In this document: piece after piece, positions 52,501 to 62,466 of the stretch
Numbering within the stretch: the stretch's first letter is position 1
Layout of the letters: the number at the start of each line of letters is the position of its first letter
Source of the DNA: Antedon mediterranea
Taxonomy: Eukaryota; Echinodermata; Crinoidea; Comatulida; Antedonidae
Assembly: GCF_964355755.1 (NCBI RefSeq)
Contig: NC_092672.1
Span: forward strand, 23,678,501-23,742,500
Direction of reading: 5' to 3'
Length of the DNA stretch: 64,000 bases
The notes under the pieces: model-generated
Seen by the model: only the letters and a program-made list of their open reading frames with translations
What the model was told of the DNA's origin: nothing
Databases searched by the model: none
Position numbers and translations under genes: made by a program

Positions 52501-55103
52501 CAACCCAGGGTATAGATACTAATATCTATATAGGCCTATATTAACACAAGTAATTACTAATACACAACCCAGGGTATAGATACTAATATCTATATAGGCC
52601 TATATTAAAACAAGTAATTACTAATACACAACCCAGGGTATAGATACTAATATCTATATAGGCCTATATTAAAACAAGTAATTACTAATACACAACCCAG
52701 GGTATAGATACTAATATCTATATAGGCCTATATTAAAACAAGTAATTACTAATACACAACCCAGGGTATAGCTACTAATATCTATATAGGTCTATATTAA
52801 CACAAGTAATTACTAATACACAACCCAGGGTATAGATACTAATATCTATATAGGCCTATATTAAAACAAGTAATTACTAATACACAACCCAGGGTATAGA
52901 TACTAATATCTATATAGGCCTATATTAACACAAGTAATTACTAATACACAACCCAGGGTATAGATACTAATATCTATATAGGCCTATATTAAAACAAGTA
53001 ATTACTAATACACAACCCAGGGTATAGCTACTAATATCTATATAGGCCTATATTAAAACAAGTAATTACTAATACACAACCCAGGGTATAGATACTAATA
53101 TCTATATAGGCCTATATTAACACAAGTAATTACTAATACACAACCCAGGGTATAGATACTAATATCTATATAGGCCTATATTAACACAAGTAATTACTAA
53201 TACACAACCCAGGGTATAGATACTAATATCTATATAGGTCTATATTAACACAAGTAATTACTAATACACAACCCAGGGTATAGATACTAATATCTATATA
53301 GGCCTATATTAAAACAAGTAATTACTAATACACAACCCAGGGTATAGATACTAATATCTATATAGGCCTATATTAAAACAAGTAATTACTAATACACAAC
53401 CCAGGGTATAGATACTAATATCTATATAGGCCTATATTAAAACAAGTAATTACTAATACACAACCCAGGGTATAGATACTAATATCTATATAGGCCTATA
53501 TTAAAACAAGTAATTACTAATACACAACCCAGGGTATAGATACTAATATCTATATAGGCCTATATTAACACAAGTAATTACTAATACACAACCCAGGGTA
53601 TAGATACTAATATATATATAGGCCTATATTAAAACAAGTAATTACTAATACACAACCCAGGGTATAGATACTAATATCTATATAGGCCTATATTAAAACA
53701 AGTAATTACTAATACACAACCCTGGGTATAGATACTAATATCTATATAGGCCTATATTAACACAAGTAATTACTAATACACAACCCAGGGTATAGATACT
53801 AATATCTATATAGGCCTATATTAAAACAAGTAATTACTAATACACAACCCAGGGTATAGATACTAATATCTATATAGGCCTATATTAAAACAAGTAATTA
53901 CTAATACACAACCCAGGGTATAGATACTAATATCTATATAGGCCTATATTAAAACAAGTAATTACTAATACACAACCCAGGGTATAGATACTAATATCTA
54001 TATAGGCCTATATTAAAACAAGTAATTACTAATACACAACCCAGGGTATAGATACTAATATCTATATAGGCCTATATTAACACAAGTAATTACTAATACA
54101 CAACCCAGGGTATAGATACTAATATATATATAGGCCTATATTAAAACAAGTAATTACTAATACACAACCCAGGGTATAGATACTAATATCTATATAGGCC
54201 TATATTAAAACAAGTAATTACTAATACACAACCCTGGGTATAGATACTAATATCTATATAGGCCTATATTAACACAAGTAATTACTAATACACAACCCAG
54301 GGTATAGATACTAATATCTATATAGGCCTATATTAACACAAGTAATTACTAATACACAACCCAGGGTATAGATACTAATATCTATATAGGCCTATATTAA
54401 AACAAGTAATTACTAATACACAACCCAGGGTATAGATACTAATATCTATATAGGCCTATATTAAAACAAGTAATTACTAATACACAACCCAGGGTATAGA
54501 TACTAATATCTATATAGGCCTATATTAAAACAAGTAATTACTAATACACAACCCAGGGTATAGATACTAATATCTATATAGGCCTATATTAAAACAAGTA
54601 ATTACTAATACACAACCCAGGCTAGATACTAATATCTATATAGGCCTATATTAAAACAAGTAATTACTAATACACAACCCTGGGTATAGATACTAATATC
54701 TATATAGGCCTATATTAACACAAGTAATTACTAATACACAACCCAGGGTATAGATACTAATATCTATATAGGCCTATATTAACACAAGTAATTACTAATA
54801 CACAACCCAGGGTATAGATACTAATATCTATATAGGCCTATATTAACACAAGTAATTACTAATACACTACCCAGGGTATAGATACTAATATCTATATAGG
54901 CCTATATTAAAACAAGTAATTACTAATACACAACCCAGGGTATAGATACTAATATCTATATAGGCCTATATTAACACAAGTAATTACTAATACACAACCC
55001 TGGGTATAGATACTAATATCTATATAGGCCTATATTAACACAAGTAATTACTAATACACAACCCAGGGTCTAGATACTAATATCTATATAGGCCTATATT
55101 AAC
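46597..55103. repeat. 64-bp satellite array (about 133 copies, 8.5 kb)
   Basis: The unit begins ACAAGTAATTACTAATACAC, continues AACCCAGGGTATAGATACTA and ends ATATCTATATAGGCCTATAT plus TAAA or TAAC. Copies are nearly identical in one orientation. Two positions vary repeatedly (TTAAAACAAG against TTAACACAAG; CCCAGG against CCCTGG). Two units have a 2-bp deletion (near 51424 and 54622) and one lacks an A (near 46808). Each unit contains the hairpin TATAGATA-CTAA-TATCTATA and the palindrome ATATAGGCCTATAT. No unit-length ORF persists. Confidence 0.97.
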
Positions 55104-56217
55104 AGCAACAAAAAAAATTTTGGACTGAAAAAGCTATACAACATATTTCTATATATTACAAATAACATGAGAAAATGCAAATTTCAACTATTATTTTGAA
55201 ACACTACACAGAAATTACATGATGCCCCCACGATAATTTTAATGGAAATAGCAAGAGCAACATTTCAACCAACCATGCCTACACCCTGGTTGCCTTTAAA
55301 GCGTTACCATCGGAGTTACAGCTCTTTGAAAAACATACACAAATTCCCATGTATGGAATTCCTGAAGAAAAACACCCATAAGAAAAATAATGGTATTTTC
55401 TAAATTCAATAATTGATTTACGTAAATTTTGTTTTACATTAGAGCAAGATTAGTACAAAAAGATTTCACAAAAACAATTCACAAATTCTGTGCCATATCT
55501 AAATAAGGACAAAATTCACATGCCAAAATCACACCTTTTACCATGGCAACCATTACTTTTTTTTCAAAAATATTTCAGTTTTGTTATATTTAAGTGTGAA
55601 TAATTACCAAAGTATGAAGAAAATTCATTTTTTGGCATTTGGCCACATTATGTTGATATTTGTAGTCAACCGCTCTTAAGACTTAGAAGATGTGCTTACA
55701 TCCTCAAAAATGCACTCTCGTAGACGTCATTTTAGATGACCAACAATTCTCCAATCAAATGACAAGAATTCGAGTAACTGACCTCAACTGACCGGCACAC
55801 AAACAATTTCTATTGTTTCGGGACTGAAAGAAACCGAATGCAACTTTAAATCATGTCACACGTGCAGTAAGGGTGACCACGACCATATAAGCTTACCTTA
55901 CAGACGGTCAGAATGCACATACAGTCTTATGACTTATTTCCAATGGAATGGTGCCGGGAACACACCCAAAGTTTGAATCTGTAAATGATCCTAAATGCAT
56001 GGGACATAAAAATAACAAACTTAAATCATATTTCTGAGAATTATTTTTATTTACTGAAATTATATTGTTAGTTTTACATGATTTCTTTATAATAAAATTT
56101 AAAATTTGGATAATTTCATATTCATTGACATGAAACTTACTCATGCGTGAAAACCTAATCAAAGCTGAAAGAGCTCCACAAAGACTCTGAATTCTTACAG
56201 TGTAATGGATGTTAAGT
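55104..56217. other. Intergenic, possible transposon end
   Basis: CCGCTCTTAAG near 55670 resembles the GAGC...TTAA end of the element at 9988-14138 and is preceded by a similar TTTACCATGGCAACC phrase. A partner end was not found. The rest is unremarkable. Confidence 0.35.
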
Positions 56218-56223
56218 TTTATT
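56218..56223 (-). terminator. Possible polyadenylation signal of the myosin gene
   Basis: AATAAA on the minus strand, about 360 bp after the myosin stop codon. Only the hexamer supports it. Confidence 0.3.
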
Positions 56224-56420
56224 GTACAACAATTGTATTATTGTTTGTATTGTGAATACAAATTGGTACGACAGCACACGCATGTAAAAAATTGAATTGT
56301 ATCAATATTCATTATTCTTTCAACATATACAGTAGACAATATGCGGCATTTGACACAACCTTGATACTGGTGGTAGTTCCTGGATTAACATACTTAATCC
56401 TGACATGAACTGTATTATAA

Positions 56421-56630
56421 CCCAACTGGACCATGACACAGCAAACCAAGTAACACAATACGTGGCTGAGAACTACGTGACTGAGAACTACGTGATGAGA
56501 ACATCTTTCTTTCTGTGTCATCCATCTTCATTTTTCTTTGTACCATACAGTAGACCATTTGCAGTGATTGAGACTAAAGGTTATAGCCTAACTGGACCAT
56601 GATACAGCAAACCAAGTAACGCAATACCAA
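56421..56630 (-). repeat. Duplicated end of the myosin coding region
   Basis: 56421-56462 and 56589-56630 share about 40 bp (AACTGGACCATGANACAGCA, ACCAAGTAA). The second stretch is the coding end of the myosin tail; the first lies in the 3' UTR. Confidence 0.75.
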
Positions 56631-57489
56631 AAGCTATATCAACTGCAGGAGTTGTTGCAACTTGCACAAACTTGTTAATGATGGTAGTAGTTTCTTGATT
56701 TACAGGCTCCTCTTCAACACATCTACCATTCTGGTGCTCACTAACTATTGGTTTATGTGTACCACATTGTTCATTTGAGCTCTTCTGAGATATTTCATCT
56801 TTCTTTTGTTCAATGTATACTATTGTATTTCCCTCACTTCTACCACTATTACAGTTCAGGTTACCATTTTCATGAAATTGTATTCTATAATTGTTATTTA
56901 AATTTTCTGGTTCTACAATTTCATTGATGCTTTTATCGGTAAACTTATTTCTCTTGTCCTGATCTTCAACTTCTTTACTGGTAAACTTATCTCTCTTGTC
57001 TTGATCTTCAACTTCTTTACTGGTAAACTTATCTCTCTTGTCTTGATCTTCAACTTCTTTGGTGGTAAACTTATCTCTCTTGTCTTGATCTTCAACTTCT
57101 TTACTGGTAAACTTATCTCTCTTGTCTTGATCTTCAACTTCTTTACTGGTAAACTTATCTCTCTTGTCTTGATCTTCAACTTCTTTACTGGTAAACTTAT
57201 CTCTCTTGTCTTGATCTTCAACTTCTTTACTGGTAAACTTATCTCTCTTGTCTTGATCTTCAACTTCTTTACTGGTAAACTTATCTCTCTTGTCTTGATC
57301 TTCAACTTCTTTACTGGTAAACTTATCTCTATTGTCTTGATCTTCAACTTCTTTGGTGCCATTGCTTGAACTAATCACTGACAGGTTACTGTTATCCAAT
57401 GCTACTGCTGACAGTATACCTTCTGTTAATATGCTATTGTTTTGTTGCGATTGTTCATCATTGCATTCTTGCACATCAGAATCAGCAAA
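56581..57489 (-). CDS. Myosin tail exon with 14-residue repeats and hydrophobic C-terminus
   Basis: Phase-0 exon after TTTTACCAG, starting FADSDVQE. It continues with ten copies of KEVEDQDKRDKFTS (42-bp units, 56939-57355; first copy DN for DK, one T for S, last RN for RD), a highly charged, probably helical rod. A polar region follows, and the end is AVDIAFGIALLGLLYHGPVRL, a hydrophobic segment with a basic tip that could be a tail anchor. Stop TAA at 56581-56583. Myosin tails set cargo or membrane attachment, so membrane targeting is inferred. The near-perfect DNA repeats show recent expansion. Confidence 0.75.
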   Translation of the reverse strand, partial: FADSDVQECNDEQSQQNNSILTEGILSAVALDNSNLSVISSSNGTKEVEDQDNRDKFTSKEVEDQDKRDKFTSKEVEDQDKRDKFTSKEVEDQDKRDKFTSKEVEDQDKRDKFTSKEVEDQDKRDKFTSKEVEDQDKRDKFTTKEVEDQDKRDKFTSKEVEDQDKRDKFTSKEVEDQDKRNKFTDKSINEIVEPENLNNNYRIQFHENGNLNCNSGRSEGNTIVYIEQKKDEISQKSSNEQCGTHKPIVSEHQNGRCVEEEPVNQETTTIINKFVQVATTPAVDIAFGIALLGLLYHGPVRL

Positions 57490-60400
57490 CTGGTAAAATA
57501 AATGTTAAATTGTATTAAGAAAAAAAAATATTAGATTAAAAATCATAAACTGAATGTTTATGATTTGAATACGGAGAATATTTCATGAAATTAACTGATT
57601 GACCATTTAATGAGGCGGAACCAAGCACAGGCAATCTCTCAGTAAATGAAATATACTCTATTCAACATTATTAGTTTTATAGCACAGTACATATGATGAT
57701 GTGTTAATTTAACATTAAAGTAAGTACATGTAAATGAGGATGTGTTAGTGATGGAAAGGAACATAAATACTTCACATTGTAAAGTTTGTTGGTGCAGCGA
57801 AGATTGAAAATTGCTAGTTTTAAGTAAAGGCCTACCTCGTCTGAATTCAATTCATTTAATTGTTCATCTAACTTGCGTTGGTGTAAACGAATTGAATATC
57901 CAATCATAGCATACTGTATGACAAGTGCTGCCCTCATGTCGTCTCTTTACATCTTCTCTCACCTTCCAGCCTCTAAAACCTACAACATATCAATTCTAAT
58001 TAGTGACAATTAGTGGCTTGGTTTGGTAACAGCATGATGCCTGCAAGATATTTGGCAAAACACTATTACAATCAATACCTGCTTGAATGATGACCACAGC
58101 TGCCTCTTGTTTACTTTTGGTTGCCAGGATCTTCCTCCACCATATCTGTATTACACCAGCACTTAAATTGAATTCCTTCAATCTTGCAACTTCAAGTTTA
58201 TCCAACTAAATAAAAAATAACGGAATATAATAAATATACAATGATGCAGATTCTTACTTATTTTTTTACACTGACAAGCTAAAAACAAAAAACAACTTTT
58301 TCATAATGTTATAAGATAGCAATTTTACTGATTTTTCAATGACTTACACACTTACACTTTAACTGGGTAATAATTTTTAATAAAATGGTATTTTTTAAAT
58401 TGTGTCAAATTGATTGTTCTTCTGATTTATATTTGTATACTTTTTTGAAAAAGAAAAAAGCCTCAATTTTACATAATTATTTAGTCAATTTTGGTGAATT
58501 TCCTATCTTATTATTAAGTTATACTACAAAAATATTCCTGTAGCATGACTTTTAAAAATAAAGGTTTATTTCACGACACTCATTCTGCTCTACTGCAAAG
58601 GTTTATATTATACAGATATTGCCTGCTTAGAGGTGAAATATAAAAATTGACATCCCCAAGGGAATGATATTTTTCTCGAGGAACTATATATTACATCTGT
58701 TATATTAAAATATGTAGAAAAGTTTAAGTTGACTTAACTGGGTTGGCTAGCCTAAGTAATAAGACTGCCTAGTTCACCTTACCTTGCCTAAGTAATAAGA
58801 CTGCCTAGTTCACCTTACCTTGGCGAAAAATGACTATAAAGTCAAATAATTGCTAATGATTCCTTTGCCATAAAATATTCACCTAAACTAATTAAAATTT
58901 AATTTATTCTACTGCAAATAAAAAATAATTAAATTATTATTAAACTACTTTTAAGTACCTGTCCCTCTCTTAGGAATATCTTTGTTTTTCCAAACAAAAA
59001 GCTTTTCATTTCTTTGTCTGCTTCAGCTAAAACCAGATTCGTAATAACAGCACATTTACTTTTTGTATCCAAATCTTTTACATCTTCTGAGTTTGACCTT
59101 ATTCATAATTCATACCTCTTAAGAAAATCACGGTACAACATTCTATAAGAAAATTGTCATTATCGTTGAGAATCAAGTATAACAAACAACACACTGGCAA
59201 GTATGTTAGTAGGTGTTTAACATGTACAGTATACACAGGGATATATATAGTATATATTATAAACAACACACTGGCAAGTATGTTAGTAGGTGTTTAAACA
59301 TGTACAGTATGCACAGGAATATATATAGTATATATTATAAACATCACACTGGCAAGTATGTTAGTAGGTGTTCAACATGTACAGTATGTACAGGGATATA
59401 TATAGTATATATTATAAACAACACACTGGCAAGTATGTTAGTAGGTGTTCAATATGTACAGTATGCACAGGGATATATATAGTATATATTATAAACAACA
59501 CACTGGCAAGTATGTTAGTAGGTGTTTAACATGTACAGTATGTACAGGGATATATAGAGTATATATTATAAACAACACACTGGCAAGTATGTTAGTAGGT
59601 GTTCAACATGTACAGTATGTACAGGGATATATATAGTATATAATATAAACATCACAGGCACAGAATAAATTCTATACCGCCCGGAGATATACTGAAATTT
59701 AATTAATTAATTTGAAACGATAAAGATGAGGAAATCTGTGAGAATGAGAAAAAGTTTCCCCCACTGAGATTCAAACCCGGAACCTTCTGCTTAATATGCA
59801 GACATCCTAACCATTAGACCACTAGGGCTTTCATGGTATTGTTCAAACTAGATTGGATAGCAATAACACTCTCGGTGTGGTACGGCGGAACAGCACTAGT
59901 TCCTCAGTTGTACGCACGCGCACTAGAGATCAAATTGATACGCCCTCATCTTTTAGTATTAAGTCCTAGAGCAAGCTATTTGATTGGTAATAGTAAAAAA
60001 TACAATAAAGATACAAATTACGACGCACAACGATTTTGGTTTTTGCTTAATTATTCAATATCGAAAATTTTTAGCCAGCGTATCAAACAAAAACAAATAG
60101 CTGTTAGCTGACCTGGTAGGGAAGAAGCCTAATGTACTGATCTGAATTGTTTCAAGTGAACTTAACTAACAAGGGTATCAACCAGTCATAGATGGGTGCA
60201 TTGTTAGTATAAAAAGAACACAAAACAATAGCTGTAAGCTGACCTGGTAGGGAAGCCTGTTGCACTGATCTGAATTGTTTCAAGTGAACTTAACTAACAA
60301 GGGTATCAACCAGTCATAGATGGGTGCATTGTTAGTATAAAAAGAACACAAAACAATAGCTGTAAGCTGACCTGGTAGAGAAGCCTGTTGCACTAATCTG

Positions 60401-61140
60401 AATTGTTTCAAGAACACAGCAAGCACGTAGTTGATTTATAACATGAACATTATCAAAGCTGTCTGGTTGACATTCAAGACTTGGTTTGATACAGCGGATG
60501 TAGTGAGGTGTTGTTTCATGTAAAGTAGCCATAAGACTGTCCAATGAATTCTAAGATACAATTGTTAGATTGTTACCACAAAGATTACATGTAAAAACTA
60601 AATGGTATCAACCAAAGTATGTAAGTAAGTACATACAAAATGGATTGAGGAAATATGTCTGATAATCCAAAAATAAAATATCTTGCATATATTATTATGT
60701 TACATTTTCAATAGAAGGAAAAAAAAATTATTGTGAAATAATAATAATTTGAGTGATCTTGCAAATGTTTATTTGATTTATTTCAGCATCATAACAAACA
60801 ATTTACAGATAAAATACAATTAATATAATATACAGGAAACAAAATATGAAACATCAACAATATACAAAAACAGGGATGCCGAGGATAACCCATAAAAGTC
60901 CTTGTTTCCCTGTTTCTCCTCCTTTCAAGAAAAAAAAAGATAAAGAAAGCAAAAACAACAACAAAGCAAACACCTATCTAAATTCTAAAGCAAGAGCTCA
61001 GTCTTGAAGCTATTTTTCCATACTAAATTCATCAAGATTCTAAATTAAGTTTTGTATGAATTTCAATTTTCATGATTCTGTACCTTAAATTTTGATACCA
61101 CTGTAGAAGTAGTCTTTTTGCCTTTTGTTTTACTTGGATT
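56581..61140 (-). CDS. Unconventional myosin gene, 3' part (overall span)
   Basis: Minus-strand exons, in order: 61140-61084, about 60552-60341, 59097-58959, 58205-58079, 57970-57836, 57489-56581. They encode the loop 2 region, the actin-binding and SH1-like part of the motor, the converter end, two or three IQ motifs and the tail. The N-terminal motor lies beyond this window or has been displaced. Class is unclear; short IQ neck and short tail would fit a small class such as myosin XIX, but I cannot fix it. One frameshift and one missing converter segment raise the possibility of a pseudogene or assembly error. Confidence 0.8.
57490..57835. other. Intron of the myosin gene
   Basis: No recognised content. 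A small inverted pair, AATCATAAACTGAATGTTTATGATTT, lies near 57540. Confidence 0.5.
57836..57970 (-). pseudogene. Myosin IQ exon with +1 frameshift
   Basis: With acceptor TTTTAGAG the exon enters in phase as G-W-K-V-R-E-D-V-K-R-R-H-E, finishing the IQ motif of the previous exon. At the GGG of 57931-57933 the open frame changes; the other frame continues as AALVIQYAMIGYSIRLHQRK, a typical IQ motif. The exon length (135) is one base too long for the phases on both sides. Either one G is surplus (error or polymorphism) or the gene is broken. Confidence 0.7.
58079..58205 (-). CDS. Myosin lever-arm exon (IQ motif)
   Basis: 127-bp exon (TTTATTTAG acceptor, GTATTG donor), phase 0 in, 1 out. It encodes LDKLEVARLKEF followed by VIQIWWRKILATKSKQE and AAVVIIQA. 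These are the helix after the converter (FLREGQ-LD-LE-xR is the usual transition) and IQ motifs that bind calmodulin-like light chains. Confidence 0.85.
58206..58958. other. Intron of the myosin gene
   Basis: A 41-bp direct repeat CCTAAGTAATAAGACTGCCT with AGTTCACCTTACCTT occurs twice at 58752-58824. Otherwise AT-rich. Confidence 0.6.
58959..59097 (-). CDS. Myosin converter exon
   Basis: Encodes SNSEDVKDL, then CAVITNLVLAEADKEMKS and FLFGKTKIFLREGQ, the conserved FGxTKIFL end of the myosin converter. The donor is CAG|GTACTT; the acceptor ATAAG is weak, so the 5' boundary is approximate. Confidence 0.85.
59185..59652. repeat. 76- to 77-bp tandem repeat (6 copies)
   Basis: Units start AACAACACACTGGCAAGTAT and include GTTAGTAGGTGTT and ACATGTACAGTATGCACAGG. 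Positions about 59185, 59262, 59339, 59415, 59491 and 59567. Frames are open over two or three units without coding meaning. Confidence 0.92.
59630..59905 (-). repeat. tRNA-derived SINE, copy 2
   Basis: Inverted relative to copy 1 (1063-1330). The tRNA-like part, about 59758-59830, has box A TGGTCTAATGGTTAGG, an anticodon stem TCTGC/GCAGA and box B GGTTTGAATCT. It is more complete than copy 1. Nearest to tRNA-Glu/Asp-type sequences by eye. It lies in the myosin intron. Confidence 0.85.
60087..60425 (-). repeat. Tandem triplication of a myosin exon end and its donor site
   Basis: A unit of about 126-131 bp occurs at about 60087-60217, 60218-60343 and, as the real exon end, from 60344. Each contains CTTGAAACAATTCAGATNAG, the end of the motor exon, and the donor CTACCAG|GTCAGC, followed by the same intron start. 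The two extra copies lack the rest of the exon. Confidence 0.88.
60341..60552 (-). CDS. Myosin motor exon (relay, SH1/SH2-like region)
   Basis: Enters in phase 0 after TATCTTAG as NSLDSLMATLHETTPHYIRC, continues IKPSLECQPDSFDNVHVINQ and LRACCVLETIQISATGFSTR. These are among the most conserved myosin motor sequences (PHYIRCIKPN, QLRACGVLETIRIS-GF). Here the usual CGV is CCV. Exit phase is 2. Confidence 0.92.
60553..61083. other. Intron with LINE 3' tail fragment
   Basis: Minus-strand stretch of about 60760-60935 looks like a LINE 3' UTR (GGGTTATCCTCGGCATCCCTG near its start, ending GCTGAAATAAATCAAATAAA). No coding part. Confidence 0.5.
61084..61140 (-). CDS. Myosin loop 2 exon
   Basis: 57-bp, phase 0-0 exon (TTTTTTGCAG acceptor, AAG|GTACAG donor), 19 residues: NPSKTKGKKTTSTVVSKFK. 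The lysine-rich stretch fits myosin loop 2, and SKFK-NSLDSLMATL joins exactly to the next exon as in other myosins. Confidence 0.85.
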
Positions 61141-62110
61141 CTGCAAAAAAAATCATAAAATTAACCTATTTTAGGTTAAACAGAACTATTGACATAACTG
61201 ACAAGATGCAAAGGCATTATAAATATCACAAATTTATTCTTTGTTTAAAAGTTTCATGATGTAACATTGATGAAAGTAGTAAATAAGGTACTTCAGCCCA
61301 AAGTTAACCTTGAGGTATTTCCTGATTACGTAATATCCGCCAGGTGTTTCTAATGTGAGGATACTGTTGTTGTTCCAGGCAGTGATATAGATGATCGTTA
61401 CACGGATAGTCAGTCGTGGTTATAACAATGGTTAACAATGGGGATAGTATAAGACAATAGAGTATATCATTTCACTAGAATTGTTATATAGATTTGTTAT
61501 ATATTAATATACATTATAATATAAAATTAATAAATATTAAATAAAAATGATATGGTAATTTAGTTGCTTGTGATGAGAACAAAATGGTTTACAATGGTTG
61601 AAGTCAATAGGTGTTATGTTTCGGATTATAATACAATGGTTAACATAGGGTAAGGAAGTGAGACAATATAGTTTTTGTAAGATTTGAATTAGTCATAGAG
61701 TCAATAAAAATGCACCTGGTTAATTAAAACTAGTTAATTGAGGTTTTTGCTTGATGTATGCCGACATAATCCAAAGACATAAGTTATTTGATCCGGATAT
61801 TATAACAATGACTAAAACAAAAAGATAAGAATGAATGAAGTTAAATAATAAGTATGTCTTGATTGAACTATACCGACAGGTAATTAACCATCTTCCGGAT
61901 TTGTTAACAAAGGGGATAAATCGAAAGCAGTGACACGGGGTGTTTGACATACTAAAGTTTAATGTGTAACGTCATGATGTTAGTTTCACTATTTTCCATG
62001 ATTTTTGTTTTCCAATGTTTAGTTTTATTTTCATTTAAATTGGTTACGTTTACGAAAAGATTTCTTTGTTTCCTTTTAAAATAAAACAAAAAGTGGGTAA
62101 AGAGGGACGC
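61141..62110. other. Non-coding interval
   Basis: No further myosin exon found on the minus strand. AACAATGGTTAACAATGGGG-like phrases recur near 61430 and 61630. It may belong to the flank of the element that follows. Confidence 0.4.
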
Positions 62111-62112
62111 TA

Positions 62113-62466
62113 CTGACTACAGCCTGACAGACTTAGCATATTCAACCAAAAACCAACAACTAGTTACTATGGGTTCCGTGATTGAACTTACTATGGACTG
62201 TGTGGGGAAGCTACTTAATGAAACAAAAGATACACGGCGCTTCGACCCAATGTTCCGACAGGAAATACAACAATGACAATTGGCTGAAACAAATTCAGTA
62301 AATGCCAAATTTAATCCTTTGAATGTATATAACTCTCGAATATTTTGTCATCTTTACCTCATTCTACAACGCTACAGCCTGACAGACTTAGCATATTCAA
62401 CCAAAAACCAACAACTAGTTACTATGGGTTCCGTGATTGAAATAATTGATCTTACTATGGACTCTG
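62113..62466 (+). repeat. Direct duplication upstream of and into the acidic ORF
   Basis: About 90 bp at 62116-62198 recur at 62374-62463 (CTACAGCCTGACAGACTTAG through ATGGGTTCCGTGATTGAA and CTTACTATGGAC). The first copy lacks 11 bp (AAATAATTGAT or equivalent), leaving the ATG but soon leading to a different frame. Confidence 0.88.

Noticed and set aside
46597-55103. Regular repeats suggesting a CRISPR array
   Set aside because: There are no unique spacers; units are contiguous and identical, and the DNA is eukaryotic. It is a satellite.
57001-57369. Open frames on both strands (122 and 149 codons) over the 42-bp repeats
   Set aside because: They are by-products of a repeat whose length is a multiple of three; only the minus frame that joins the IQ exons and carries the C-terminal segment is coding.
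59213-59636. Two repetitive Tyr/Ile-rich ORFs
   Set aside because: They read through the 77-bp tandem repeat in different frames; no splice or family support.
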